From assembly GCF_048548695.1 (NCBI RefSeq), contig NZ_JBLYIF010000001.1: a stretch of 64,000 nucleotides of DNA; one strand, given 5' to 3'. The translations under genes were made by a program, and so were the position numbers. Positions within the stretch are counted from its first letter, which is position 1; each line of letters opens with the position of its first letter. Source of the stretch: Neptuniibacter sp048548695 (lineage in GTDB: Bacteria; Pseudomonadota; Gammaproteobacteria; Pseudomonadales; Balneatricaceae). This document shows, in pieces, positions 34,087 through 42,628 of the stretch. The notes under the pieces are model-generated. The model did no database searches. It had not been told where the DNA came from and saw only the letters and a list, made by a program, of their open reading frames with translations.

Positions 34087-35742
34087 ATGCAGTGGATCTA
34101 TGGTTTTAATTTGAACAATCTCCGAGGTGACCTATTAGGCGGACTGACGGCAGCTGTTGTGGCGTTACCCCTGGCACTTGCGTTTGGCGTGTCATCCGGA
34201 GCCGGGGCGATTGCCGGGGTATATGGCGCCATTTGTGTCGGTTTCTTTGCTGCTCTGTTTGGCGGGACGCCTTCACAGGTATCAGGACCAACCGGGCCGA
34301 TGACTGTGGTAATGGCCGCGACTTTCACTCAATACAGCAGCATCGATCCGGAGCAGGGGCCTGTGCTGGCCTTTACGGTGGTCATACTTGCCGGTGTTAT
34401 GCAGATAGTGTTGGGGCTTTTCAGGCTAGGGAAATACATCACTCTGGTGCCTTTTCCGGTCATATCAGGTTTTATGACGGGTATTGGGGTGATTATTATT
34501 TTATTACAACTGGCACCCTTCCTGGGCCATTCTGCACAGGCATCAGTGCTGGAAGCGATCAGGGTATTGCCAGCGGACCTTCGGCAGTTAAATGTGTGGG
34601 CTGCGGGCCTTGGCTTGTTGACGCTACTGATAGTCTTTTTCTGTCCGCGTAAGGTTACTCAGGTGCTGCCGTCAGCGTTGATTGCCTTAATTGCGGGCAC
34701 ATTGCTGGCGATACTTCTGGTCCCGCAAGATGCTGTTGCGGTATTGGGTGAGATACCGACGGGGCTTCCTTCGATGGTGTGGCCGCAAATTTCGTCTGCC
34801 CTGCTGGGCGATATGCTGCTCTCTGCACTGATGCTGGCGATACTGGGTGCCGTCGATTCACTGCTGACATCACTAGTGGCGGATAATATTACTAAAACCC
34901 ATCACAGCTCTGATCGTGAACTCATCGGTCAGGGGGTGGGTAATATGGTGGCAGGTTTATTTGGCGGCTTGCCGGGTGCAGGTGCCACCATGCGCACGGT
35001 GGTTAATGTTCGGGCCGGGGGTAAAACACCAATATCCGGCGGGTTTCATGCGTTGATTTTGCTGCTGATCGTGCTGGGCGCTGGCCCTTTGGCAGAGCAT
35101 ATTCCCCATGCGGTACTGGCAGGTATATTGCTGAAGGTTGGTATCGATATTATTGATTGGAAGTTTCTCAGCCGGTTACACCGAGCGCCCTTATTTGTCA
35201 TCTGTCTGCTGTTGCTGGTTCTCTGCCTGACCGTTTTCGTTAACTTGATTGCGGCGGTATTTATCGGCGTATTCCTGGCCAATATAGTGACATTAAAACG
35301 CTTGGCGGATAGCCAGATTGATGCGATGTCAATCATAGCGGATCAACCTGAAATATTGCCTGACCTGAATCCAGCGGAGCAGACCCTGTTACGTGAGGCG
35401 GGAGGGAAAATGCTGTTGTTTCATTTTGAAGGCCCGGTGAGTTTTGCATCTGCCAAGGGAATGTCCAAAAAGCTTGGGGTGAAGCAGCCTCATGATGTGG
35501 TGATTATGGATTTTGTCAGGGTACCGTGGATCGATGTGTCCACCGCGATGGTGATAGAAGACCTTATTGTCGATGCCCGTCAGGCTGGGCGGGAAGTGCT
35601 GCTGGTAGGGCTGAACGAGGCGGTGCTGAATGTGTTTGAACGTTTACGTATTCTGGCCTGTATCCCACCGGAACACCTGTTGGCTGAGCGCCAGGCTGCG
35701 TTAGAGTATGCCGCCGCGTTAGTGTCGAGTCAGCCCAGCTGA
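34087..35742 (+). CDS. SulP family anion transporter with STAS domain
   Basis: 551 residues. About 12-14 membrane helices to residue 420, with the SLC26/SulP patterns GGLTAAVVALPLALAFGVS (18-36), SGPTGPMTVVMA (about 66-77) and GQGVGNMVAGLFGGLPGAGA (about 281-300); then a C-terminal STAS domain (about 435-545; LFHFEGPVSFASAKGM). Such proteins take up sulfate, bicarbonate or other anions with Na+ or H+. The substrate cannot be assigned. Overlaps the convergent CDF gene by 13 bases. Confidence 0.92.
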   Translation: MQWIYGFNLNNLRGDLLGGLTAAVVALPLALAFGVSSGAGAIAGVYGAICVGFFAALFGGTPSQVSGPTGPMTVVMAATFTQYSSIDPEQGPVLAFTVVILAGVMQIVLGLFRLGKYITLVPFPVISGFMTGIGVIIILLQLAPFLGHSAQASVLEAIRVLPADLRQLNVWAAGLGLLTLLIVFFCPRKVTQVLPSALIALIAGTLLAILLVPQDAVAVLGEIPTGLPSMVWPQISSALLGDMLLSALMLAILGAVDSLLTSLVADNITKTHHSSDRELIGQGVGNMVAGLFGGLPGAGATMRTVVNVRAGGKTPISGGFHALILLLIVLGAGPLAEHIPHAVLAGILLKVGIDIIDWKFLSRLHRAPLFVICLLLLVLCLTVFVNLIAAVFIGVFLANIVTLKRLADSQIDAMSIIADQPEILPDLNPAEQTLLREAGGKMLLFHFEGPVSFASAKGMSKKLGVKQPHDVVIMDFVRVPWIDVSTAMVIEDLIVDARQAGREVLLVGLNEAVLNVFERLRILACIPPEHLLAERQAALEYAAALVSSQPS

Positions 35743-36911
35743 CCGGCACCGATATATACCCGGCCAAACCACTTGGGTTGCTCAAGGTGGTCTCGCAACT
35801 CGACGATAAGCTGCGTCAGAGTGATGTCAGATGCTTGTAGCGCTTGCCAGTCTTCTTCCAATAGCAGGACTTCCAGATCAATCAGGTCCTTGCGGTAATG
35901 CAGGGTTATCCGCCAGGGTTTAAGGGGTGTGGGTAGCGCGGCAAAAAAACGTTCAATATCCGGCTCAAGGCTGCTACGCATGGGTAGGGGAGTGAAGAAG
36001 CCTTTCTGGTCAATTTTTGCATCATCATAGGTATCGATATGATAGATGATGTGGCTGATGTCAGTATTGTGCTTGAGCAGTTTCAACATCGCGTTATCGC
36101 CAATCTGGTGGCCTTCGGACGCGCTGACAAAGGGTGCCACTTGTATATGCATCTCCAGCAGACTGCTGCTACCCATGCTACGGCTTTTAAAACTGTGCAC
36201 GCTAAGCACGCCATCGACGGACATAACCAGAGTTTTAAGCCGCTCTACCTCTTCAGCAGGTAAGCCAGTATCCACCAGTTGTCGCAGGCTGTCCCAGGTC
36301 AGTTCCCAGCCAATTTTGCCCACCAGTAGTGCTACGATGACCGCAGCCGCTGCATCCAGCCAGAGCCATCCCAGCATGGCACCAGCCACACCAATCAAGA
36401 CCACCACCGAGGACAAGGCGTCGGAACGGCTGTGCCAGGCATTGGCGATGATCAAGTCGGATTTAATCTCTTGGCCTACCCGCAGGGTGTAGCGGAATAT
36501 CCATTCCTTACCAATGATAGACAGTGCCGCAATCAGCAGAGCAGGCCACTCGGGAATGGGTAGCGGGTCGCCGCTGAACAGGGTGCTTAAGCTGTTAAAT
36601 GCCATGGCGCCGGCAACTGCTATCAGAATGCTACCCAGAATGACGGTGGCAACAGTTTCAAAGCGGGCATGTCCCCAGGGGTGGTTTGCATCGGGGGCCT
36701 GGCCGGAAAAGCGCAGCACCACCAAAACCAACGCATCAGTGAGGAGGTCGGATAGCGAGTGAATACCATCAGCAATCAGGGCACTGGAGTGAGAAATGAC
36801 ACCAAACAGAATTTTAAGTATGCCTAAAACCGTATCCAGTACTGCGCCATGCAGGGTGACTCTGGTCGCGATAGAGGTGTGTTCGGGGTGCTGATACATA
36901 ATGAAACTCAC
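35730..36911 (-). CDS. Cation diffusion facilitator transporter
   Basis: 393 residues, about six N-terminal membrane helices, with the metal-site patterns DGIHSLSDLLTD (about 48-59) in helix 2 and HSRSDALSS (about 160-168) in helix 5, then a cytoplasmic beta-alpha-beta metal-binding domain (about 215-290; SVHSFKSRSMGSSSLLEMHI). The last about 100 residues extend beyond the common CDF length of about 300. Probably exports Zn2+, Fe2+ or Mn2+ in exchange for H+; the metal is not determined. Confidence 0.9.
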   Translation of the reverse strand: MSFIMYQHPEHTSIATRVTLHGAVLDTVLGILKILFGVISHSSALIADGIHSLSDLLTDALVLVVLRFSGQAPDANHPWGHARFETVATVILGSILIAVAGAMAFNSLSTLFSGDPLPIPEWPALLIAALSIIGKEWIFRYTLRVGQEIKSDLIIANAWHSRSDALSSVVVLIGVAGAMLGWLWLDAAAAVIVALLVGKIGWELTWDSLRQLVDTGLPAEEVERLKTLVMSVDGVLSVHSFKSRSMGSSSLLEMHIQVAPFVSASEGHQIGDNAMLKLLKHNTDISHIIYHIDTYDDAKIDQKGFFTPLPMRSSLEPDIERFFAALPTPLKPWRITLHYRKDLIDLEVLLLEEDWQALQASDITLTQLIVELRDHLEQPKWFGRVYIGAGQLG

Positions 36912-37303
36912 ACATTTAAGTGATAATAAGTAGCCTAACAGGCTGAGATTAAAAGCATAAGACCTATTGTCTGATAATCTGCTCTGTGGACAGTGTTGTA
37001 TTCACCCCTTTGCCAGCAACGCCATAATGTGAAAATCAGTGACTTGCAGAGGTTGGTTAACGCGGGAGAATTTTTATGTTTTTTCGCTATTCTCGCCGGT
37101 AAAACACTGAAAAATAACAAGTTGTAAATTATCTGTACAAAAAGTGTACAGTTTGAAGTCAGGCCAGTAATGGTGGGGGGTAGATGACGTTTTCGTGTCG
37201 GAATTCACAGTGTTATCCACAGCCTGTGTGGGTACAACGCGCGAGACACCGCCAACGCTGACTTTGCTTAATTTTATCTGAATAAATTCATGTTGAGAGA
37301 GGG
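36912..37303. other. Divergent spacer between CDF and SBF transporter genes
   Basis: 392 bases without a gene. It contains the 19-bp dyad at 37133-37151 and one DnaA-box-like TTATCCACA (37213-37221). Confidence 0.5.
37133..37151. promoter_or_regulatory. Operator-like dyad CTGTACA-N5-TGTACAG
   Basis: Perfect 7-bp inverted arms around AAAAG, in the divergent spacer 153 bases before the SBF gene and 222 bases before the CDF gene. It does not fit the LexA or FNR consensus; the binding protein is unknown. Confidence 0.5.
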
Positions 37304-38182
37304 ATGATGAGCGCAACCAGCTTAATTCCAGTTATCCTGCCTCTGGCGTTGTTTTGTATCATGCTGGGGGTGGGAATGTCGGTGGAGTTGCATGCTTTCC
37401 GGCAAACCCTGCAGCAACCCCGATTGTTGCTCACCGGTGTGCTGTTGCAGTTAATTGGCTTACCCATATTGGGTGGTTTGGTCATATGGCTGTTTCAGTT
37501 ACCGCCACTGCTGGCATGCGGGTTGATGATTCTAACGCTGGCACCGGGTGGCGCCACTTCAAATATGATTACCTATCTCGCCAGAGGTGATACTGCGCTG
37601 TCTATCTGCCTGACCGCGATGGCTGGCATTATCACGCCCATATCGCTGCCATTATTCAGTGCCATGGCAATTGATTTCTGGCTGGGAGACGGTTCAGATT
37701 TTGATTTCCCAGTGTTGCAGACTATGGCCAAGCTGGCACTGGTGTCGCTGCTACCTGCACTGCTGGGGAGCGCTTTGCGGCACTTCTATCCAGATTTTTG
37801 CCTGCGTTCGGCCTTCGCTGTAAAACTGATTACGGTGCTGTTTATGGTGCTGGTGGTGGTTGGGCTGGTGAAGCAAAATGGTCAGCAGTTGCTTGGTTTG
37901 ATACCTGACCTGCTTTGGGTTCTGCTCAGTTTGCTGGTACTGGCCATGTTGCTGGGGTGGCTAATAGCGAAATGTCAGGGCAGGAGTCAGCAAAGTGCCG
38001 TGACGTTGTCGATTGAGGTGGGCATCCAGAATGCGGCCATTGCTCTGTTATTGACCGCAGGGATTTTGCAAAATACCGAGATGGCAGCAGTTGCACTGTT
38101 TTATGGGGTGTTAATGAACCTGCCGGCACTGTTGCTGATTATCTGGCGTAACCGTTTGGGGTTACGTTGGGCCAGTGCTTAG
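37304..38182 (+). CDS. Bile acid:sodium symporter (SBF/BASS) family transporter
   Basis: 292 residues, nine or ten membrane helices. The family pattern LTLAPGGATSNMITYLARGD (about 79-98) matches the sodium-binding crossover helix of BASS proteins and SVEIGIQNAAIALLL (about 233-247) is the second crossover motif. Such bacterial proteins import organic acids or other anions with Na+; bile acids are improbable substrates in the sea. Overlaps the convergent queE stop by 4 bases. Confidence 0.88.
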   Translation: MMSATSLIPVILPLALFCIMLGVGMSVELHAFRQTLQQPRLLLTGVLLQLIGLPILGGLVIWLFQLPPLLACGLMILTLAPGGATSNMITYLARGDTALSICLTAMAGIITPISLPLFSAMAIDFWLGDGSDFDFPVLQTMAKLALVSLLPALLGSALRHFYPDFCLRSAFAVKLITVLFMVLVVVGLVKQNGQQLLGLIPDLLWVLLSLLVLAMLLGWLIAKCQGRSQQSAVTLSIEVGIQNAAIALLLTAGILQNTEMAAVALFYGVLMNLPALLLIIWRNRLGLRWASA

Positions 38183-38808
38183 TCGATATGTAAAATCTTG
38201 TGCTGTTGCAGACTGAGTTTCCACTTAGGGTGTTGCAGGCAATAATCCAGAGCCTCTTTGGTATGCATGGCCCGCAGTGGACTGTCCATTGGCTGCAGAT
38301 AAAAATGTGCAAAAGTCATTACTGCAAACCGCTCAGGCGGCGCTAAAGGTTGCGGATAAACTAACTTGAGTTCATCACCTTGGCTGATCACCAGCTCGGT
38401 ATCTGCTTTTGGGCTGACACAGATCCAGTCAATGCCATTCGGCAGAGGACGGGTTCCATTGGTTTCGATCGCTACCAGACAGCCTGCTTGGTGGCAGCTG
38501 TCCACTAACGCCTGATCTAACTGCAAGGCTGGCTCGCCCCCGGTAAAAATTAAGTACGCTGGTTGGTCAGACTCTGGCCAGAATGCCAGCAAGTGCTGAA
38601 CCAGCTCATCTGCAGACGTAAACTGACCACCGTTCTGACCGTTGGTACCGATAAAGTCGGTATCACAAAAATCACACACCGCTTTGGCTCGATCTTGTTC
38701 TCGGCCAGACCATAGGTTACACCCGGTAAAACGGCAGAAAATGGCGGCGCGCCCTGCTTGTGCGCCTTCGCCCTGCAAGCTGAAAAATATCTCTTTTACC
38801 GAGTACAT
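38179..38808 (-). CDS. queE: 7-carboxy-7-deazaguanine synthase
   Basis: 209 residues from the ATG at 38808 (MYSVKEIFFSLQGEG); an upstream in-frame start would add 26 unlikely residues. Radical-SAM cluster cysteines are in CNLWSG...CDFC with CX14CX2C spacing, as in the Burkholderia-type QueE, not CX3CX2C. GGEPALQL (the GGE SAM motif) and ETNGTRPLP follow. It converts 6-carboxy-tetrahydropterin to CDG in queuosine synthesis. queC and queD are not in the window. Links to the queuosine mannosyltransferase-like protein at 11402-12502. Confidence 0.94.
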   Translation of the reverse strand: MYSVKEIFFSLQGEGAQAGRAAIFCRFTGCNLWSGREQDRAKAVCDFCDTDFIGTNGQNGGQFTSADELVQHLLAFWPESDQPAYLIFTGGEPALQLDQALVDSCHQAGCLVAIETNGTRPLPNGIDWICVSPKADTELVISQGDELKLVYPQPLAPPERFAVMTFAHFYLQPMDSPLRAMHTKEALDYCLQHPKWKLSLQQHKILHID

Positions 38809-38921
38809 ATGATAAGGTCGATTCGCTGTTTGTCTGGAAGGCGCAGAGTGTACACCGTACATAATTGTCATGCGACAACTGCACAATAATCAAAATAATA
38901 TCTGACGATCAGGTTTATGCT

Positions 38922-39434
38922 ATGACATTGCGAGAAATTGATAAGACGCTATATAAGCAAAAGCAACGGAAGCTGGCGCTCTGCCTCTGTGTCATCTTCT
39001 TTATACTGGCAATGGTGTTTAGCACCATGCTACGGACTTACTTCGGCAACCCCGAAGGCTCAAATACCTGGGTTAATCTGACCGGCGTTCTGATTGGTTT
39101 GGCATTAACCGCAGGGTTATTTACCCTGGTCTCCGGCCATGCCTCTTTGGATGAAATCCGGTATGCCTGGCGTTTGAAACGCCAGACCCTGAAAATTCAG
39201 AATAAACTACATCACTGGGAAGCTAATCTGGCGCAAGGTGATCAGACTGCTGCCACGGTTATTGCATTTTATTTCCAGGGGGTATTGCAGCTGCAGAAAC
39301 TCGAGGGTAACGACTTTGGTTATTCGGAAACCCGAGCCCGGGAGGCACGCTTCCGTAATCAATGTCGTGAGCTTGGCCTGCGTGCCAACCCCGAAGAGTT
39401 TGAACAGGATCTGCTGGTCACGCTGAATGCCTGA
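38922..39434 (+). CDS. DUF3087 family membrane protein
   Basis: 170 residues from the ATG at 38922. Two N-terminal membrane helices (about 20-42 and 55-72) and a cytoplasmic helical C-terminal half with RYAWRLKRQTLKIQNKLHHW and EGNDFGYSETRAREA. Matches DUF3087, unknown function, known in marine gammaproteobacteria. Followed by a strong bidirectional terminator shared with rdgC. Confidence 0.85.
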   Translation: MTLREIDKTLYKQKQRKLALCLCVIFFILAMVFSTMLRTYFGNPEGSNTWVNLTGVLIGLALTAGLFTLVSGHASLDEIRYAWRLKRQTLKIQNKLHHWEANLAQGDQTAATVIAFYFQGVLQLQKLEGNDFGYSETRAREARFRNQCRELGLRANPEEFEQDLLVTLNA

Positions 39435-39452
39435 ATAGACTGAGTGTTATTA

Positions 39453-39490
39453 CCATAAAAAACGCGGCTGAAGGGCCGCGTTTTTTATGG
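39453..39490. terminator. Bidirectional terminator between DUF3087 gene and rdgC
   Basis: A 16-bp perfect inverted repeat (CCATAAAAAACGCGGC / GCCGCGTTTTTTATGG) with a six-base loop and A and T runs. Confidence 0.93.
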
Positions 39491-39500
39491 TCTAGTCAGC

Positions 39501-40409
39501 TTACTGACGCTGTAATTCACCACCAAATACCGCAAGTAATTCAGGTAACAGGCGATTAAATTCTAATCCCATCTGTACCATATCGGCATCATACTGGGCG
39601 ATAGCATCATCAGAAGATTCTGTAGCCATCTGCTCTTGCAGCTGCTCGCTGAGTTTCAGGCGTTTTATAGCCAGATCATCCTGCAACAAAAAGCGCAGTT
39701 GCTGGTCCCACTCCAATGCCAGCTTAACGACGCGTTTGCCCGCTTCCAGGTGGGCAATAAATTCTGAATCTTCCAGCTGCTGACCCTTGATGCGAATAAC
39801 GCCACCTTCGGTCACGCTATCGCGCAGTTCGCACTCATCCAAAGTGGTAAAAGCGGCGGGCTGTGAGGTGGGTTCAGATAACCAGTCTGACAGAACGGCA
39901 GAGGGTGAGTGCTGTACATCCAACCGGGTTACCGGCAACGATCCCAGGCTGCCACGAAGGTGGCTAAGCAGAGCTTCGGCACGAGCTGTACTTGAAGAGT
40001 CCACCGCGATCCAACCCTGCTGCGGTGCGATAAGTGCAAAGGTCTGTTGGTGGCGACTGAAGGCGCGGGGTAGCAGGTCAAGAATGATTTCATCCTTGAG
40101 CTGATCCTTCTCCTTTTTGAAGACTTTACGTTCCTGTTCAATCTTGGCAACACGCTCCTGCAATGCTTCTTTAATCACGCCAGCAGGTAGGATCTTCTCC
40201 TCTTTACGGGCTGCAATCATGATAAAGCCCTGAACGTTATGCGCCAGTTCATTGTCTAGCTCGTTGCAGGGTGATACCCAGCCGTAACGGCTTATCTCTT
40301 GAGAGCGACAGGGACTGAAGGCCTGCTCCGCCAGCTTGTCCTGCAGATCTGCCAGAGGCAGGTTAAACCCGTCCTGCAACCGATAAAAAATCACATTTTT
40401 AAACCACAT
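39501..40409 (-). CDS. rdgC: Recombination-associated protein RdgC
   Basis: 302 residues from ATG at 40409 (MWFKNVIFYRLQDGF), the family's usual start; length matches E. coli RdgC (303). Typical patterns: GFIMIAARKEEKILPAGVIK, KEKDQLKDEIILDLLPRAFS and LALEWDQQLRFLLQDDLAIK. Forms a dimeric ring around DNA and modulates RecA. Its presence supports a beta- or gammaproteobacterial origin. Confidence 0.95.
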   Translation of the reverse strand: MWFKNVIFYRLQDGFNLPLADLQDKLAEQAFSPCRSQEISRYGWVSPCNELDNELAHNVQGFIMIAARKEEKILPAGVIKEALQERVAKIEQERKVFKKEKDQLKDEIILDLLPRAFSRHQQTFALIAPQQGWIAVDSSSTARAEALLSHLRGSLGSLPVTRLDVQHSPSAVLSDWLSEPTSQPAAFTTLDECELRDSVTEGGVIRIKGQQLEDSEFIAHLEAGKRVVKLALEWDQQLRFLLQDDLAIKRLKLSEQLQEQMATESSDDAIAQYDADMVQMGLEFNRLLPELLAVFGGELQRQ

Positions 40410-40475
40410 AAAAGCTCCATGCATTGAGGCCGGGCATCTTAACAAAGTTTTATCTACGGGGAGCGGTAAATCGTA

Positions 40476-40955
40476 TTACCGATCGGAGGATTCAAGCTGC
40501 TGCCAGCTTTGCTGTAACGCCTGGTCCAGATAAAAACCATATAATTCCGGTGTAGTGTAACCAATCAGAGGTTCAGACAGTTGCTGCCCAGTCGGGTCAA
40601 GTAACAGTAGGCTTGGGGTCATACTGATGGCATAGCGTTTAGCAAATGCATTGGCCGTGATGCTGTTACCGTCGAAGTCGGTAAATTGCTGCTGGGTATT
40701 AATCTCGATACGTAAAAACCGGGTACGGTTGGTATAACCCGTATTGCGTTGCATGGGTTGTAACAGGTCATTGCTGAGCTGAATACAATAGATACAATCT
40801 GGTTGGGACACCAGCAGTAGAATGACTCTCTGCTGCTGGGCCGGGCTGTCATCAGTGATTTTCGGCGGCATCAGGTCATGAGCGAGAGGAATATCTGCCT
40901 GCACATGCCCGCTCAGCAGGAAAAGGACGCAAAGTAGGGAACCTAAGTAATACAT
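40476..40955 (-). CDS. Periplasmic thioredoxin-fold protein (SoxW-like)
   Basis: 159 residues from ATG at 40955; this start yields a signal peptide (YLGSLLCVLFLLSGHVQA, cleavage after VQA near residue 20). Redox motif CIYC (about 52-55) and cis-Pro region SMTPSLLLLD (about 109-118) mark a thioredoxin fold exported to the periplasm, where it may reduce or oxidise a partner disulfide. No sox genes nearby, so the partner is unknown. Confidence 0.83.
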   Translation of the reverse strand: MYYLGSLLCVLFLLSGHVQADIPLAHDLMPPKITDDSPAQQQRVILLLVSQPDCIYCIQLSNDLLQPMQRNTGYTNRTRFLRIEINTQQQFTDFDGNSITANAFAKRYAISMTPSLLLLDPTGQQLSEPLIGYTTPELYGFYLDQALQQSWQQLESSDR

Positions 40956-41153
40956 ATTCAGGGTTCTATCAATGAGATCATGTATTCGACCGCGCCAAGC
41001 ATAAACTGACTCCAAAACAATGCGATGCCATCAGAAGAAAATATTAAATGCGTGCCTAGTCCGGTTCGCCGGATAATGAACCAGTTGGCATGACAACCCA
41101 CGGCTAGAGCAGTGTCAGTCATGCCCCTATCGTGGGTCAATCCTTAAACCGGC

Positions 41154-41696
41154 TTACAGGCCTTCATAAGCGATCAGGGTATGTACCGGAATACCGGATT
41201 CCTGAATCAGGGTTGAGCCTTGCAGGTCTGGCAAGTCGATCAGGGCTGCCGCTTCGCTGACCGTAGCACCAAGCTGTTTTACCAGAGTGCAGGCCGCGAG
41301 GATTGTGCCGCCTGTGGCGATTAAGTCATCAAATATCAGTACCTTATCGCCAGGGCCGACCGCATCAAGCTGCATCTCTACGGCGGCGCTGCCATATTCC
41401 AGCGCGTATTCCTGATGGATGGTCTCGCCCGGCAGTTTGCCTTTCTTACGTACCAGCACCAACGGCAGATTAAGGTGGTAGGCCATGATGGAACTGATCA
41501 GGAAGCCGCGGGCATCAATGCTGGCAATATGGGTGATGTCACTGTCGATATAGCGTTGTATAAATGCATCAGACACCATGCGCAGGGCTTTTGGGTCTTT
41601 AAAAATTGGTGTGATGTCCCGAAATTGTACCTCTGGCTCTGGCCAATCAGGAATGGTGCGGATTACGGATTTGACATAACACTCGTCATAGGACAT
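41154..41696 (-). CDS. apt: Adenine phosphoribosyltransferase
   Basis: 180 residues. PRPP-binding motif VLIFDDLIATGGTILAA (about 119-135), N-terminal FRDITPIFKDPKAL, ARGFLISS and KKGKLPGETI. Salvages adenine to AMP with PRPP. AGGAG precedes the ATG. Lies downstream of fnr with an 84-base gap. Confidence 0.96.
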   Translation of the reverse strand: MSYDECYVKSVIRTIPDWPEPEVQFRDITPIFKDPKALRMVSDAFIQRYIDSDITHIASIDARGFLISSIMAYHLNLPLVLVRKKGKLPGETIHQEYALEYGSAAVEMQLDAVGPGDKVLIFDDLIATGGTILAACTLVKQLGATVSEAAALIDLPDLQGSTLIQESGIPVHTLIAYEGL

Positions 41697-41780
41697 CGGG
41701 TTCTCCTTGTTATAAAAGCTGGGCGCAGGGGCAAGGCTGCAAGCTGAGCAGATTCATGGGCATCCCTGCGGAGATAGTAA

Positions 41781-42563
41781 TCAGGAACAGTCGGTTTTAC
41801 GCTGTTCGGTAGGGTCGACTGTGCTGGGACATTCACCAGAAAGCTGGTACAGCTGGTCGAGGTCAGTGAGCTGTACTTCCTTACCCTCAACACCCAACAG
41901 TCCACTTTTCTGAAAGCGGGTAAAGATACGGCTGACGGTTTCAACGGCCAAACCGAGGTAGTTACCAATTTCATTGCGGGACATAGACAGGCGGAAGCTG
42001 GTTTCTGAATAACCCCGCTGTTTGAAGCGCTGAGATAACTTAATCAAAAAGGTGGCGATACGCTCATCGGCATTCTTCTTCGAGAGTAACAGCATCATCT
42101 GCTGCTCTTCGCGGATCTCTTTGCTCATGCTGCGTAGCATCTGGCGGCGCAGTTCCGGCAGTTGTCCGGCCAGGTCATCCAGTCGCTCAAAGGGAATTTC
42201 ACATACCGTGGTGGTTTCCAGTATCTTGGCTGCTACCGGGTATTCATTGCAGTCGAAACCGCTCATGCCTACCAGCTCACCGGGAAAGAAAAAACCGGTG
42301 ATCTGCTCTTCACCTTCATTCGTCAGGGTATAGGTTTTTACCGAACCGGCACGAATCGCATAGATGGAGGTAAAAGGCGTTCCCTGGGTAAACAGGTGGT
42401 CACCTTTCTTTAACGGCTTACTTTTATCGATGATGTTGTCCAGCCGTTCCATCTCGGTCATATTGAGCGAGACTGGCAGGCACAAACTACTCAGACTACA
42501 GGTTTGGCAAGTTACCTGGTGGAGGCTGCGTAATTTACCCTCAGTCGAGTTATGATCCGCCAT
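41781..42563 (-). CDS. fnr: FNR/Anr-type oxygen-sensing transcriptional regulator
   Basis: 260 residues, Crp/Fnr family. Cys19, Cys22 and Cys28 in CQTCSLSSLC and Cys121 in TVCEIPF correspond to the four [4Fe-4S] ligands of E. coli FNR (20, 23, 29, 122), so it senses oxygen. The helix-turn-helix is ETVSRIFTRFQKSGLL (about 211-226), with the FNR-type E..SR DNA contacts. Adjacent to hemN and the cbb3 oxidase cluster, which are standard FNR targets; a perfect FNR box precedes ccoN. Confidence 0.95.
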   Translation of the reverse strand: MADHNSTEGKLRSLHQVTCQTCSLSSLCLPVSLNMTEMERLDNIIDKSKPLKKGDHLFTQGTPFTSIYAIRAGSVKTYTLTNEGEEQITGFFFPGELVGMSGFDCNEYPVAAKILETTTVCEIPFERLDDLAGQLPELRRQMLRSMSKEIREEQQMMLLLSKKNADERIATFLIKLSQRFKQRGYSETSFRLSMSRNEIGNYLGLAVETVSRIFTRFQKSGLLGVEGKEVQLTDLDQLYQLSGECPSTVDPTEQRKTDCS

Positions 42564-42628
42564 TGTCCCATCCTGTTAGTAATAGAAACTTGATTATCAC
42601 CTAATATATTGACGCTGAAAAGCCGTGA

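Noticed and set aside
37213..37221. TTATCCACA, a DnaA-box sequence
   Set aside because: A single box (plus one TTATCCACG at 23170) with no AT-rich unwinding element or dnaA/dnaN nearby; chance occurrence is likely and it is not an origin.
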